Below, piece by piece: positions 48,827 through 63,651 of a DNA stretch of 64,000 nucleotides (within the stretch, counting starts at the first letter, position 1; each line of letters opens with the position of its first letter). The DNA lies in contig OY741271.1 in the NCBI GenBank assembly GCA_963514095.1, positions 2,557,520 through 2,621,519 of the forward strand. Direction: 5' to 3'. Origin of the DNA: Eutrigla gurnardus. Taxonomy: Eukaryota; Chordata; Actinopteri; Perciformes; Triglidae. Both the position numbers and the translations under genes were made by a program. The notes below the pieces were generated by a model. The model was not told the origin of the DNA, made no database searches, and worked only from the letters and a program-made list of their open reading frames with translations.

Positions 48827-50228
48827 GGAAGCAACTTTTGCCTAAAGGTTTAACTTGTATTTGCAATATTAATGGTTTATATAATAATAGATCCATGTTT
48901 GTTGTCCAAGTATCAGTGCGATATTGCCACGCAGAATATCGCACAGTATCGTTTTATTAATCGCGCTGTATTTAAGTGAGAATAATGTTCAACGCTGTCT
49001 AACTATCTAAGCAGACAGACAGGCAGGCAGAGATACCAGAGATTGTTTCATTCCACACAGTCTCACATGAAGTCAACTTGATAACAGAGCCTGCTCAGGT
49101 TATTCAGGTTCGGGGGCAAAACAAACATGATGTCATGGGAAAGTTGTTGAAGTCCATCGCTGCTGCACCGGCACACACTCAACGCTACACCATACATGTG
49201 TGTTACCAAGGACGAAATTTTGATTTCAGAAGTGGGGGGGACACAAGTATTTTTAATAAAACTCTAACTCTTTCAGTTCACTGTGTTTTCTAGTAGTTCT
49301 TCTAGTTTTCTATTGCTAATTTTAAGTTTACTGTTCCCTTTTTTGGTTTGACTGGTTGTAAATCATGTAGCAAAACATTATCACCGAATTCTAATCCAAT
49401 AGTTATAATAACAACAACAATAATAATACATTTTATTGATCAGATTATTGAGAGCTTTGTAGATGATGAGGAGGATCTTGAAGTGGATATGCTGCTTTAT
49501 TGGGAGCCAGTGAAGGTGTTGCAGGATGGGTGTAACGCATTTCTTTGAGTAACTTAGACTTTGACTTCTAAAGAAGTCTCTTATGTCCACTTTTCTTTTT
49601 TTAGACATCCTGGCTGCGTCTAATTACCAAACACACACGCATGCGCGCACATACGCACATGTTTTCAAACGTTAATGTAAATGAAACCTCTGATATTACA
49701 ATCCTTCTAGCTGACGTCAACCAGGCAGAACAAACTCCCAACTTCCAGTAACGGACTCCTGTAGGACTCCTGACCGCAGACTAGCAGACCGTCGGTGTGC
49801 AAGCAAGATGGAGTGACAGCGGGGACGGCCAATCACACAAGAAACGGCAGAGCCAATTAAGGAGCTTGTGGGCGGTCTAAACTAAGGGAAACAGGCTTCA
49901 GTTTGAGCGGCCGTTTTCCGCTTGGTCCTAGCGCTTGACGCGTCTCTGTTTACTATAGCGTAACATGTTTTTAGACGGTAAAAAGTGCAGGGGACTAAAA
50001 CGGCCTTTTGAAAAAGTGCAGGGGACATGTCCCCTGTGCCCCCCCCCTAAATTACGTCCATGTGTGTTACTATGCGATGTTTGCTGAGGAATCCTGGTGC
50101 TACAAACAGTTACGCTTCATCAGCTGTCAAACACTGACGAGCATGTTTGTAGTATTCTCTCTCCCTCTCCCTCATCTCAGCTTACAGGTCACATTCAGCA
50201 GTAAAGACAGAATAAAGGTCAAACTCAC
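48827..50228. other. Intergenic region with small LINE fragment
   Basis: The only recognisable coding scrap is at about 49430-49545 on the minus strand (TPILQHLHWLPIKQHIHFKI), the C-terminal RT motif of L2/CR1-type LINEs. The rest shows no gene or clear repeat. Confidence 0.5.
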
Positions 50229-50330
50229 CAGCATGTGACTCGTGGACTTGCTTGTTCCCTGGTGACACTCGAAACTGGTTCTTGTCCTTGGACTTCCTGT
50301 CTGGCAGGAGTTTCCTCAGTTGATCGAGAT
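50229..50330 (-). other. Possible 5' untranslated exon of the DNase gene
   Basis: On the minus strand the text ending CACGAGTCACATGCTG meets GTGAGTTTG, a strong donor, in the region upstream of DNase exon 1. The start of the exon and its use are unknown. Confidence 0.3.
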
Positions 50331-50429
50331 CCGTTTACTTCCTCTCTTCTCTCACATGCATACGTCTCTCTTGCCACACATCCGACTGGAAACCCGAGTT
50401 AACTGCCGTTCAGCGTGTTGGAGATCTTC

Positions 50430-50590
50430 CTGCTGCTGGTATGAAACTGGGCGAGGCTCCCTGCAGCGGTCGCGGGTTCGAATCGGCCCTGCAACTCCTT
50501 TTAAAGCATGTCGTCCCTCTCTTTCACCCCTTTCACTCCCACCGCAATATCCCAGCGGTGTAAAACGGACTTGGGAGCAAATAAAATAAA
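50430..50590 (+). repeat. tRNA-derived SINE
   Basis: GCGGTCGCGGGTTCGAATCG gives a B box, and the body GTCGTCCCTCTCTTTCACCC is that of a widespread fish SINE. It ends in an A/T-rich tail (AAATAAAATAAATATAAAA). Confidence 0.7.
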
Positions 50591-51193
50591 TATAAAAACA
50601 TAATTTAAAGTGGTAAGTAGACTGTACACTGACCATAATAATAAGTCATTCCCTCTGATGATAATCTGAAACTGAACACTAGTTCTCCTAAGAGACCCTC
50701 TCACGATCCACCGAGCTTCTTCTTTTTTTTATGTCGGCGCATCAAGATAGCTGATTGGTCAGTCGGCGGTGTGTTTCTCCACGTTGATCTCTTATCAGGA
50801 ACATAACTTGCTCCGGAGCAGGTTAGCTCCACAGCGTAAATTAACTGCGGTCAAGCCAGCCGACACATCGTGAACGTCAGTCAAGCCAGCCGACCCAGTT
50901 TTTTGCTGTACGTGATTGTAGTATCTTTACGGTAATAATGTCTCAGAACTGGTTTCAAAATAAAAGCATTCGTCGGGTACATAGCGAAAGACTGTCAACG
51001 AAAGCAAATACTGTCAACGGAAACGTACGGACGTTGTGATATGTACTTTCAAAATAAAGGCTCAAATAATTGACAATTGTAAGCTTAAGCCATTTTTTTA
51101 TTGAAATTTCTAACAAGGCCATGTTTCCACATGCAAATTTCACTTCAGGGTAATAGTAGACGTACACCGCCTCATATTGCCACCCAGGAAGTT

Positions 51194-52912
51194 TCAAGTC
51201 TTTCCTGTGTCTTTCAAACTAAGGTAAACTGAAGTGTTAAATATGAGACATATTACACATGATTTTGGATTAAATTTAAAAGGAAACGCCCTGTTATCAA
51301 GGAATAATTCCACTTCAGGGTTATAGTATATGACCTGGTAGTGTGACCCAGTAAGTATCAAAACATTCTGATGTATAGTTTCAAAATAAAAGCCCATCAA
51401 AGTGTCAAATATGAGAATTATTACACATGATTTTGGGATCAATTTAAAAGGAAACGCCCTGTTATCACTGACTAATTCCACTTCAGGGTTATAGTATATG
51501 ACCCTGTAGTGTGACCCAGTAAGTATCAAAACATTCTGATGTATAGTTTCAAAATAAAAGCCCATCAAAGTGTCAAATATGAGAATTATTACACATGACT
51601 TTGGGATCAATTTAAAAGGAAACGCCCTGTTATCACTGACTAATTCCACTTCAGGGTTATAGTATATGACCCTGTTGTGTGACCCCGTAAGTATCAAGAC
51701 ATTCTGATGTATAGTTTCAGAATAAAAGCCTGTCAAAGTGTCAAATATGAGACAAATTACATTTGATTTTGGATTCAATTTAAAAGGAAACGCCCTGTTA
51801 TCAAGGAATAATTCAACTTCAGAGTTATAGTATATGACCTGGTAGTGTGACCCAGTAAGTATCAAAACATTCTGATGTATAGTTTCAAAATAAAAGCCCA
51901 TCAAAGTGTCAAATATGAGAATTATTACACATGATTTTGGATTCAATTTAAAAGGAATCGCCCTGTTATCAAGGAATAATTCAACTTCAGAGTTATAGTA
52001 TATGACCTGGTAGTGTGACCCAGTAAGTATCAAAACATTCTGATGTATAGTTTCAAAATAAAAGCCCATCAAAGTGTCAAATATGAGAATTATTACACAT
52101 GATTTTGGGATCAATTTAAAAGGAAACGCCCTGTTATCACTGACTAATTCTACTTCAGGGTTATAGTATATGACCCTGTAGTGTGACCCAGTAAGTATCA
52201 AGACAATCTGATGTATAGTTTCAGAATAAAAGCCTGTCAAAATGTCAAATATGACACATATTACACATGATTTTGGGTTCAATTTAAAGGGAAACGCCCT
52301 GTTATCAAGGAATAATTCCACTTCAGAGTTATAGTATGTGACCTGGTAGTGTGACCCAGTAAGTATCAAAACATTCTGATGTATAGTTTCAGAATAAAAG
52401 CCTGTCAAAATGTCAAATATGACACATATTACACATGATTTTGGGTTCAATTTAAAGGGAAACGCCCTGTTATCAAGGAATAATTCCACTTCAGAGTTAT
52501 AGTATGTGACCTGGTAGTGTGACCCAGTAAGTATCAAAACATTCTGATGTATATTTTCAAAATAAAAGCCCATCAAAGTGTCAAATATGAGAATTATTAC
52601 ACATGATTTTGGATTCAATTTAAAAGGAATCGCCCTGTTATCAAGGAATAATTCAACTTCAGAGTTATAGTATATGACCTGGTAGTGTGACCCAGTAAGT
52701 ATCAAAACATTCTGATGTATATTTTAAAAATAAAAGCCCATCAAAGTGTCAAATATGAGAATTATTACACATGATTTTGGATTCAATTTAAAAGGAAACG
52801 CCCTGTTATCAAGGAATAATTCCACTTCAGAGTTATAGTATATGACCTGGTAGTGTGAACCAGTCGGAATCAAGACATTCTGATGTATAGTTTCAGAATA
52901 AAAGCCCGTCAA
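51194..52912 (-). repeat. Left 168-bp tandem array, open on the minus strand
   Basis: Monomer landmark CTGTTATCA recurs at 51291, 51459, 51627 and 51795, exactly 168 bp apart, on to about 53138 (11 monomers). Because 168 is 56 codons, one minus-strand frame of 503 codons (51194-52705) crosses nine units, with another stretch beyond a stop. Each unit reads LILTGSHYQVIYYN then FPFKLNPKSCVI. There is no signal peptide, known domain or upstream promoter I can point to. Protein status is unproven. Confidence 0.9.
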
Positions 52913-53134
52913 ATGTCAAATATGAGACAAATTACATTTGATTTTGGATTTAATTTAAAAGGAATCGCCCTGTTATCAAGGAATAATTCCACTTCAGAGT
53001 TATAGTATATGACCTGGTAGTGTGACCCAGTAAGAATCAAGACATTCTGATGTATAGTTTCAGAATAAAAGCCCGTCAAAGTGTCAAATATGAGACAAAT
53101 TACATTTGATTTTGGATTTAATTTAAAAGGAATC

Positions 53135-53158
53135 GCCCTGTTAACAGGGCGTTTCCTT
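53135..53158. repeat. Hairpin tip palindrome
   Basis: CGCCCTGTTAACAGGGCG is an 18-bp perfect palindrome where the left-arm monomer turns into right-arm orientation. It marks the centre of the giant inverted repeat. Confidence 0.9.
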
Positions 53159-53161
53159 TTA

Positions 53162-56076
53162 GGAGGGCCTACAGGAGGGCCCGCCCTCCTGTAGGCCCAC
53201 CACCCGCAGGAGGGTTCAGAAGGGGCCGGTGCGGTGGGATTTGGGTGGCTGTCCTGGGTGGGTGCCCCGGCGACCCAATCCCCGGACGGTGACTCTAGCC
53301 ATGCGGACATGGAATGTCACCTCACTGGGGGGGAAAGAGCCTGAGCTAGTGCGGGAGGTAGAGCGCTACCGGCTACAGGTAGTCGGGCTCACCTCCACGC
53401 ACAGTCTAGGCTCTGGAACCCAACTCCTTGAGAGAGGCTGGACTCTCTTCTACTCTGGAGTTGCCCGCGGTGAAAGGCGCCGAGCTGGTGTGGGCTTGCT
53501 TATAGCCCCCCAGCTTGGCTGCCATGTGTTGGAGTTTTCCCCGGTGAACGAGAGGGTCGTTTCCCTGCGCCTTCGGGTCGGGGATAGGTCTCTCACTGTT
53601 ATTTCGGCCTACAGGCCAAACGGCAGTGCAGAGTACCCGGCCTTCTTGGAGTCCTTGGGAGGGGTACTTGAGAGTGCTCCAACCGGGGACTCCATTGTTT
53701 TACTGGGGGACTTCAACGTTCACGTGGGCAACGACAGTGTTACCTGGAGGGGCGTGATTGGGAGGAACGGCCTCCCCGATCAGAACCCGAGTGGGGTTCT
53801 GTTATTGGACATGTTCTGTCAGTGCACATGGCACCAGGACACCCTAGGCCGGAGGTCAATGATCGACTTCGTGGTTGTGTCATCTGACCTCCGGCCGTAT
53901 GTTTTGGACACTCGGGTGAAGAGAGGGGCTGAGCTGTCAACTGATCACCACCTGGTGGTGAGTTGGATCCGCTGGCAGGGGAGGAAGCTGGACAGACTTG
54001 GCAGACCTAAACGCGTTGTGAGGGTCTGCTGGGAACGTCTGGTGGAACCCTCTGTCAGGGAGGTCTTCAACTCCCACCTCCGGGAGAGCTTTGACCAGAT
54101 CCCGAGGGAGACTGGGGACATTGAGTCCGAATGGACCTTGTTCTCTGCTTCCATTGTTGACGCGGCTGTTCGAAGCTGTGGCCGTAAGGTCTCCGGTGCC
54201 TGTCGTGGTGGCAATCCCCGAACCCGGTGGTGGACACCGGAAGTAAGGGATGCTGTCAAGCTGAAGAAGGAGTCCTACCAAACCTGGTTGGCTCAGGGGA
54301 CTATCGAGGCAGCTGACAGGTACCGGCAGGCCAAGCGTGCTGCAGCGCGGGCGGTCGTTGAAGAAAAGGTTTGGGTCTGGGAAGAGTTCGGGGAGGCCAT
54401 GGAGGAGGACTATTGGTCGGCCTCGAGGAAATTCTGGCAAACCATCCAGTGCCTTAGGAAGGGGAAGCAGCCCTCCACCAACACTGTTTACGGTGGAGGT
54501 GGGGAGCTGCTGACTTCGACTGGGGATATCGTCGGGCGGTGGAAGGGATACTTCGAGGGTCTCCTCAATCCCACTGACACGTCTTCCATTGAGGAAGCAG
54601 AGGCTGGAGACTTGGAGGTTCATCCACCCATTATCCGGGCTGAAGTCACCGAGGTAGTTAAGAAGCTCCCCGGCAAGGCACCGGGGGTGGATGAGATCCG
54701 CCCTGAGTACCTCAAGTCTCTGGATGTTGTGGGGCTGTCTTGGTTGACACGTCTCTGCAACATCGCGTGGCGGTCGGGGACAGTGCCTCTGGACTGGCAG
54801 ACCGGGGTGGTGGTCTCTCTATTCAAAAAGGGGGACCGGAGGGTGTGTTCCAACTATCGGGGGATCACACTCCTCAGCCTCCCCGGGAAAGTCTATTCCA
54901 GGGTGCTGGAGAGGAGAATTCGGCCGATAGTCGAACCTCGGATTCAGGAGGAACAATGCGGTTTTCGTCCTGGCCGTGGAACACTGGACCAGCTCTATAC
55001 CCTCCGCAGGGTGCTCGTGGGTTCATGGGAGTTTGCCCAACCAGTCCACATGTGTTTTGTGGACTTGGAGAAGGCATTCGACCGTGTCCCTCGTGGCATT
55101 CTGTGGGACGTACTTCGGGAGTACGGGGTCGGGGGCCCTCTGCTAAGGGCTGTTCGGTCCCTGTATGACCGGAGCTGGAGCTTGGTTCGCATTGCCGGCA
55201 GTAAGTCAGACCTGTTCCAGGTGCATGTTGGACTCCGGCAGGGCTGCCCTTTGTCACCGGTCCTGATCATTATTTTTATGGACAGGATTTCTAGGCGCAG
55301 CCGTGGGCCGGAGGGGATCTGGTTCGGGAGCCACTGGATTTCATCCCTGCTTTTTGTGGACGATGTGGTCTTGTTGGCTCCTTCGAGCCAGGACCTCCAG
55401 CATGTCCTGGGGCGGTTTGCAGCCGAGTGTGAAGCAGCCGGGATGAGGATTAGCACCTCCAAATCTGAGGCCATGGTTCTCGACCGGAAAAAGGTGGCTT
55501 GCTCCCTCCAGGTTGGGGGGGAGTTCCTGCCTCAAGTGGAGGAGTTTAAGTATCTTGGGGTCTTGTTCACGAGTGAGGGAAGGATGGAGCGTGAGATTGA
55601 CAGGCGGATCGGTGCAGCGGCTGCAGTAATGCGGTCGCTGTATCGGTCCGTCGTGGTAAAGAGAGAGCTGAGCCAAAAGGCAAAGCTCTCGGTTTACCGG
55701 TCAATCTATGTTCCTACCCTCACCTATGGTCATGAACTTTGGGTCATGACCGAAAGAATAAGATCCCGGATACAAGCGGCCGAAATGAGCTTCCTCCGCA
55801 GGGTGGCGGGGCGCTCCCTTAGAGATAAGGTGAGGAGCTCCCTCGGGAGGTGTTCCAGGCATGCCCCACCGGGAGGAGACCCCGAGGAAGACCCAGGACA
55901 CGCTGGAGTGACTATGTCACCCGGCTGGCCTGGGAACGCCTTGGGGTCCTCCCGGAGGAGCTGGGGGAAGTGTCTGGGGAGAGGGAAGTCTGGGCGTCCC
56001 TGCTCAGGCAGCTGCCCCCGCGACCCGGTCCCGGATAAGCGGAGGAAAATGGATGGATGGATGGATGGATGGATGG
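53162..56076 (+). mobile_element. RTE-like LINE, copy 2, 5'-truncated
   Basis: Matches 19843-22884 at high identity, ending in six ATGG units. The 5' junction carries a small foldback: GGGCCTACAGGAGGG followed at once by CCCTCCTGTAGGCCC. AACAGGGCGTTTCCTTTTA occurs just before the element and again at 56091, suggesting a target duplication with adjustment at the hairpin tip. Confidence 0.88.
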
Positions 56077-56837
56077 AATTATTCCTTGATAACAGGGCGT
56101 TTCCTTTTAAATTGAACCCAAAATCATGTGTAATATGTGTCATATTTGACACTTTGATGGGCTTTTATTTTGAAACTATACATCAGAATGTTTTGATACT
56201 TACTGGGTCACACTACCAGGTCATATACTATAACTCTGAAGTTGAATTATTCCTTGATAACAGGGCGTTTCCCTTTAAATTGAACCCAAAATCAAATGTA
56301 ATTTGTCTCATATTTGACACTTTGACAGGCTTTTATTCTGAAACTATACATCAGAATGTCTTGATACTTACTGGGTCACACTACAGGGTCATATACTATA
56401 ACCCTGGAGTGGAATTAGTCAGTGATAACAGGGCGTTTCCTTTTAAATTGATCCCAAAGTCATGTGTAATAATTCTCATATTTGACACTTTGATGGGCTT
56501 TTATTTTGAAACTATACATCAGAATGTTTTGATACTTACTGGGTCACACTACCAGGTCATATACTATAACCCTGAAGTGGAATTAGTCAGTGATAACAGG
56601 GCGTTTCCTTTTAAATTGATCCCAAAATCATGTGTAATAATTCTCATATTTGACACTTTGATGGGCTTTTATTTTGAAACTATACATCAGAATGTTTTGA
56701 TACTTACTGGGTCACACTACCAGGTCATATACTATAACTCTGAAGTGGAATTATTCCTTGATAACAGGGCGATTCCTTTTAAATTGAATCCAAAATCAAT
56801 TGTAATTTGTCTCATATTTGACAGGCTTTTACTCTGA
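53229..56837 (+). pseudogene. LINE ORF copy 2, running on into the 168-bp repeats (1,202 codons)
   Basis: Endonuclease and RT are almost complete and lack the nonsense codon of copy 1. Defects: a deletion after GVLLLD (about 53812) removes some 20 residues; the RT active-site box reads LLFVDDVVL where copy 1 has FADD; and a deletion of about 125 bp near 55842 (after LRDKVRSS) shifts the frame. The shifted frame has no stop through the ATGG tail and enters the right-arm monomers, adding about 250 residues of 56-residue repeat. A chance fusion, but a long one. Confidence 0.85.
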
Positions 56838-57156
56838 AACTATACATCAGAATGTCTTGATACTTACTGGGTCACACTACCAGGTCATATACTATAACCC
56901 TGAAGTGGAATTATTCCTTGATAACAGGGCGTTTCCTTTTAAATTGAATCCAAAATCATGTGTAATATGTGTCATATTTGACATTTTGACAGGCTTTTAT
57001 TCTGAAACTATACATCAGAATGTTTTGATACTTACTGGGTCACACTACCAGGTCATATACTATGACCCTGAAGTGGAATTAGTCTGTGATAACATGGCGT
57101 TTCCTTTTAAATTGAATCCAAAATCACATGTAATTTGTCTCATATTTAACACTTAA
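56077..57156 (+). repeat. Right 168-bp tandem array, open on the plus strand
   Basis: Six monomers, landmark GATAACAGGGCG near 56087, 56256, 56424, 56592, 56760 and 56926 and a last variant at 57093. Mirror image of the left array and read outward from the tip. Frames 53229-56837 and 56818-57156 cover it; a deletion near 56815 shortens one unit. Confidence 0.9.
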
Positions 57157-57554
57157 GTTTACCTTAGTTTGAAAGACACAGGAAAGACTTGAAACTTCCT
57201 GGGTGGCAATATGAGGCAGTGTACGTCTACTATTACCCTGAAGTGAAATTAGAATGTGGAAACATGGCCTTGTTAGAAATTCCAATAAAAAAACTATTGG
57301 CTTAAGATTACAATTGTCAATTATTTGAGCCTTTATTTTGAAAGTACATATCACAACGTCCGTCCATTTCCGTTGACAGTATTTGCTTTCGTTGACAGTC
57401 TTTCGCTATGTACCCGACGAGTGCTTTTATTTTGAAACCAGTTCTGAGACATTATTACCGTAAAGATACTATTATCACGTACAGCAAAAAACTGGGTCGG
57501 CTGGCTTGACTGTCGTTCACGATGTGTCGGCTGGCTTGACCGCAGTGTAAATTA

Positions 57555-58607
57555 CCATGGTGGTAAGAAGTGAACCAGCGTCGTGGGACGGAAAACCCAG
57601 AGTTAACGATTAAGTTACCCCGCTAGCCCAAATCCTGCTTCCTAGTACAGGCCCCTGGTCTCAGAATAAAGGCAGCGTTATTACAGCTACATGAGACCCT
57701 GATCAGGTCCAACATGAAACCACCTGTTGAGAAACAGTGACGACGTATTGAGAACCAAATACTACACATACTTACTAAGACCTGCACTGAAAATGTTCCT
57801 TCAGTAAAAATATCATATCCAAGAATAAGAAAATGTAGTTACATTATTAAAGCTATTATGTATTCCATATAGAGTACAACTCTAAAAGCAGGATGGTCCT
57901 GTTGGAGACGCGGAGCTCATTTTCTACACAACACTGAACTGTTGACTATCCATTTTTATGGGTTCATCTGCCGATTCCTTTCTCCATTAATGAATTAATT
58001 GATTTGTAAAAACAGTGAGAAACGTCCTCAATTAGACAACAGTCCAAAACCTCAAAATTAAAATAATCTAATTAAAATCATGAAATGTACAAGGTATATG
58101 AGACTGTTTTCTAAACGATGGTTTCTGCTGCTGCACTAAGGTTGTGTGTTCAGTTATAGTAAAAGTACCTCTAATTAGTACTCCAGTTGATGTACTTACA
58201 TTCCACCACTGAAAAATAAATAAACAGTGGAGTTATGATTTAAGAAGTGAGGAGAAAAGTTGAAGATGTATTGTGTATCTCCAGGGCGAACATCAAACTA
58301 TTGTTTGGTTATGCGAGGTGTACAGCAGAAATAATACCAAGAAAAACACAAGCTAAAAGACAAAGGTGTTCATTCATGACTGAAGGTGGTCGAGTGGGTT
58401 GGGGAGCATGTCCGGAAGTGAACAATACACTGTAGCTTCATAACACTAGTAGTAGTACATGGAAGTACACCATGTACACTAGTAGCAGTACGTGGAAGAG
58501 TACCAACTGAAGGAGCAGCACAAGCTCGATAAAGTTGCCTCTAATGAAGGAATCCTGAGAAGTGAAATCAAACCAGCACCACGATGCCTTTTGTAATCAA
58601 AGCCACG
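57555..58607. other. Downstream flank of rpl10, no feature seen
   Basis: No gene or identifiable repeat; AT-rich, unique-looking sequence. Confidence 0.4.
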
Positions 58608-58613
58608 TTTATT
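58608..58613 (-). terminator. rpl10 poly(A) signal
   Basis: AATAAA on the minus strand, 26 bp after the rpl10 stop codon. A very short 3' UTR is usual for ribosomal-protein genes. Confidence 0.85.
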
Positions 58614-58638
58614 GGTCATTGGACAGAGAGGCGGAGCT

Positions 58639-62243
<3,605 letters not shown>

Positions 62244-62374
62244 GGTTGCGATCTGTAGAATAACCAATAAAACGTGTTATTAACGGTAAGTCGAGGCCAC
62301 TTTTTCGTAAAACAACTTAAAATCAGGGTATTTGACGGAGAGCCGGAGGAAAGACGCTCTCACCACGCACTCAC

Positions 62375-62392
62375 CTAATGGAGGAAAGGAAG
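62375..62392 (-). promoter_or_regulatory. rpl10 5'TOP leader exon and start region
   Basis: Minus strand CTTCCTTTCCTCC (62392-62380) is a terminal-oligopyrimidine start, followed by ATTAG and a GTGAGTG donor at 62374. The next exon (62252-62221) begins after CTACAG with ATCGCAACC and the ATG. TOP motifs place ribosomal-protein mRNAs under growth-dependent translation control. Confidence 0.8.
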
Positions 62393-62960
62393 ACGACGCC
62401 TCTTCCGCTTCGTCATATGGGGGACGGTGGCCTGGGGAAATATATTCTTTAAATATTAACGCATTGTTTTCTCTTACGAATGTATTGGTGGTGATAGAAA
62501 GACATTGATATAAGACATATATTTAAATATATCGTTGAAAAAACCTACTTAATGTGAGTCGACAAGTTTCAGCTGAATGCTGGGAATTGTAGTTTTATAC
62601 GACGACGCAAAACTACAGGGCGACGTCGGCCTTACGTCATCTTAATCGGAAAATGTAGCAATAGAGTGGTGAAGTCCCGCCCCTCCATTTCCGGGACATG
62701 GGTCCTCAAAAGCAAAAAAATATCAATGCGATTCAATGGGTAGATACAAATTATTTTCTGGTCCCGTTTGAATTGTGCCATGGATTTCACATATGTTCTT
62801 TGTGATATTTAAAGAAAATTTTTCACGCAAAGAAGACGACAATTAAGCGCGAAGAGTTTTGATAAAGTTAGGTTTTGTGTGAGCCGCTTTGTGAACTACA
62901 GCTCCTCGCTGTTCTCGTCGCGAATGATATACGTCACCACCCGCCGAGTCCGAAGTCCGC
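62393..62960. promoter_or_regulatory. Upstream region of rpl10, possibly a shared promoter
   Basis: Contains CpG-rich stretches and no coding frame of its own before 62965. CTTCCGG/CCGGAA-type sites (ETS-like) occur, for instance CCATTTCCGGGAC near 62684. If the frame starting at 62965 is a gene, this region drives it and rpl10 divergently. Confidence 0.4.
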
Positions 62961-62964
62961 CGAG

Positions 62965-63099
62965 ATGGCTGTTTCTCTGCTCCACTTCACCGCTTTTTTC
63001 CAAGGGCAGAATAAAAGTATCGAAAGGGGGGAGAACCACTATAAGTCGGGTCATGTGGAGAGCCTCAACTTCGCCGATGGGGAGATGGCGATGACGTGA
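62965..63099 (+). pseudogene. Possible SWIM/YqaJ-type protein fragment
   Basis: A 44-codon frame from ATG at 62965 with SIERGENHYKSGHVES, reminiscent of the N-terminal part of uncharacterised fish SWIM-zinc-finger/YqaJ proteins, some of which come from transposons. It ends in TGA at once and I see no continuing exon. A chance or broken gene is equally possible. Confidence 0.35.
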
Positions 63100-63364
63100 C
63101 GTCACATACGCGACACAACATGTAGTCTTTATCATTGTGTTTTCTCAATGAATTTTAACTGAAGAATTGCACAATAAACGGTCAAACTCTTGACATGGAA
63201 AATTATAATTTAAGCCTATAAACAACATTTGTGTAATCCAAGGCATAACGACCGGGGGATCAGATAATAATTATTTTCCGTCCATTGAACACCATTCATT
63301 TTTTTCGCTCCGAAAGGACCCATGGCGCCGTTACTTCCTGCTTCCGCTTCGGCACTCTATAAGC

Positions 63365-63580
63365 TGTGTCCCAATTCAGGGTCTGCAGCCTTCGGAGGCT
63401 GCATTCGAAGGCCGCTTACGTCACAGAGCTGCGCGAAGGCTGTCCCAATTCGTCCAAATTCGAAGGCTCCTCCAAATGCGGCCGACAAATGTGTCCTCCT
63501 TTCCCCCGTATTCGGAGGATGCACCGCTACTATCCTTCGCGGCCTCCCATATCCCAAGATGCTTTGCGCGCCGCTGTTCA
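63365..63580. repeat. CpG-rich repeat with GTCCCAATTC motifs
   Basis: GTCCCAATTC occurs twice (about 63368 and 63443), with GGAGGCTGCATTCGAAGG and CTTCG-type palindromic words and an inverse (CGTATTCGGAGGATGC) near 63518. It looks like the end of a DNA element used as, or sitting in, a promoter. Confidence 0.5.
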
Positions 63581-63587
63581 ACCAACA

Positions 63588-63650
63588 ATGGCGGCGAAAG
63601 ACGGCAGCAGCACCGGCACCGGCAGCAGTGCCGAATACACATTTAAATGT
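63588..63650 (+). CDS. Possible first coding exon of an unrecognised gene (partial)
   Basis: From ATG at 63588: MAAKDGSSTGTGSSAEYTFK, then a GTAAGTAAC donor at about 63651. The context CCAACAATGGCGG is a fair start site. The rest of the gene lies outside the window. Gene identity unknown; it may belong to a host gene or to a Myb/SANT-like transposon gene of the upstream repeat. Confidence 0.45.
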
Positions 63651-63651
63651 A

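Larger units (their letters stand above)
50844..57546. mobile_element. Giant inverted-repeat element with 168-bp tandem repeats (8-bp target duplication)
   Basis: Ends ACTGCGGTCAAGCCAGCCGA (left) and its reverse complement (right) begin a near-perfect inverted repeat of more than 350 bp (50844-51240 against 57150-57546). GTAAATTA flanks both ends (50836-50843 and 57547-57554), an 8-bp target duplication as made by hAT-type transposases. Subterminal GTCAAGCCAGCCGAC occurs twice in each end. Inside, each arm is an array of 168-bp monomers (11 left, 6 right) in mirror orientation, meeting at a hairpin tip near 53142. The right arm was later invaded by a 2.9-kb LINE. No transposase is seen. Class is inferred from the duplication length only. 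Confidence 0.88.
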
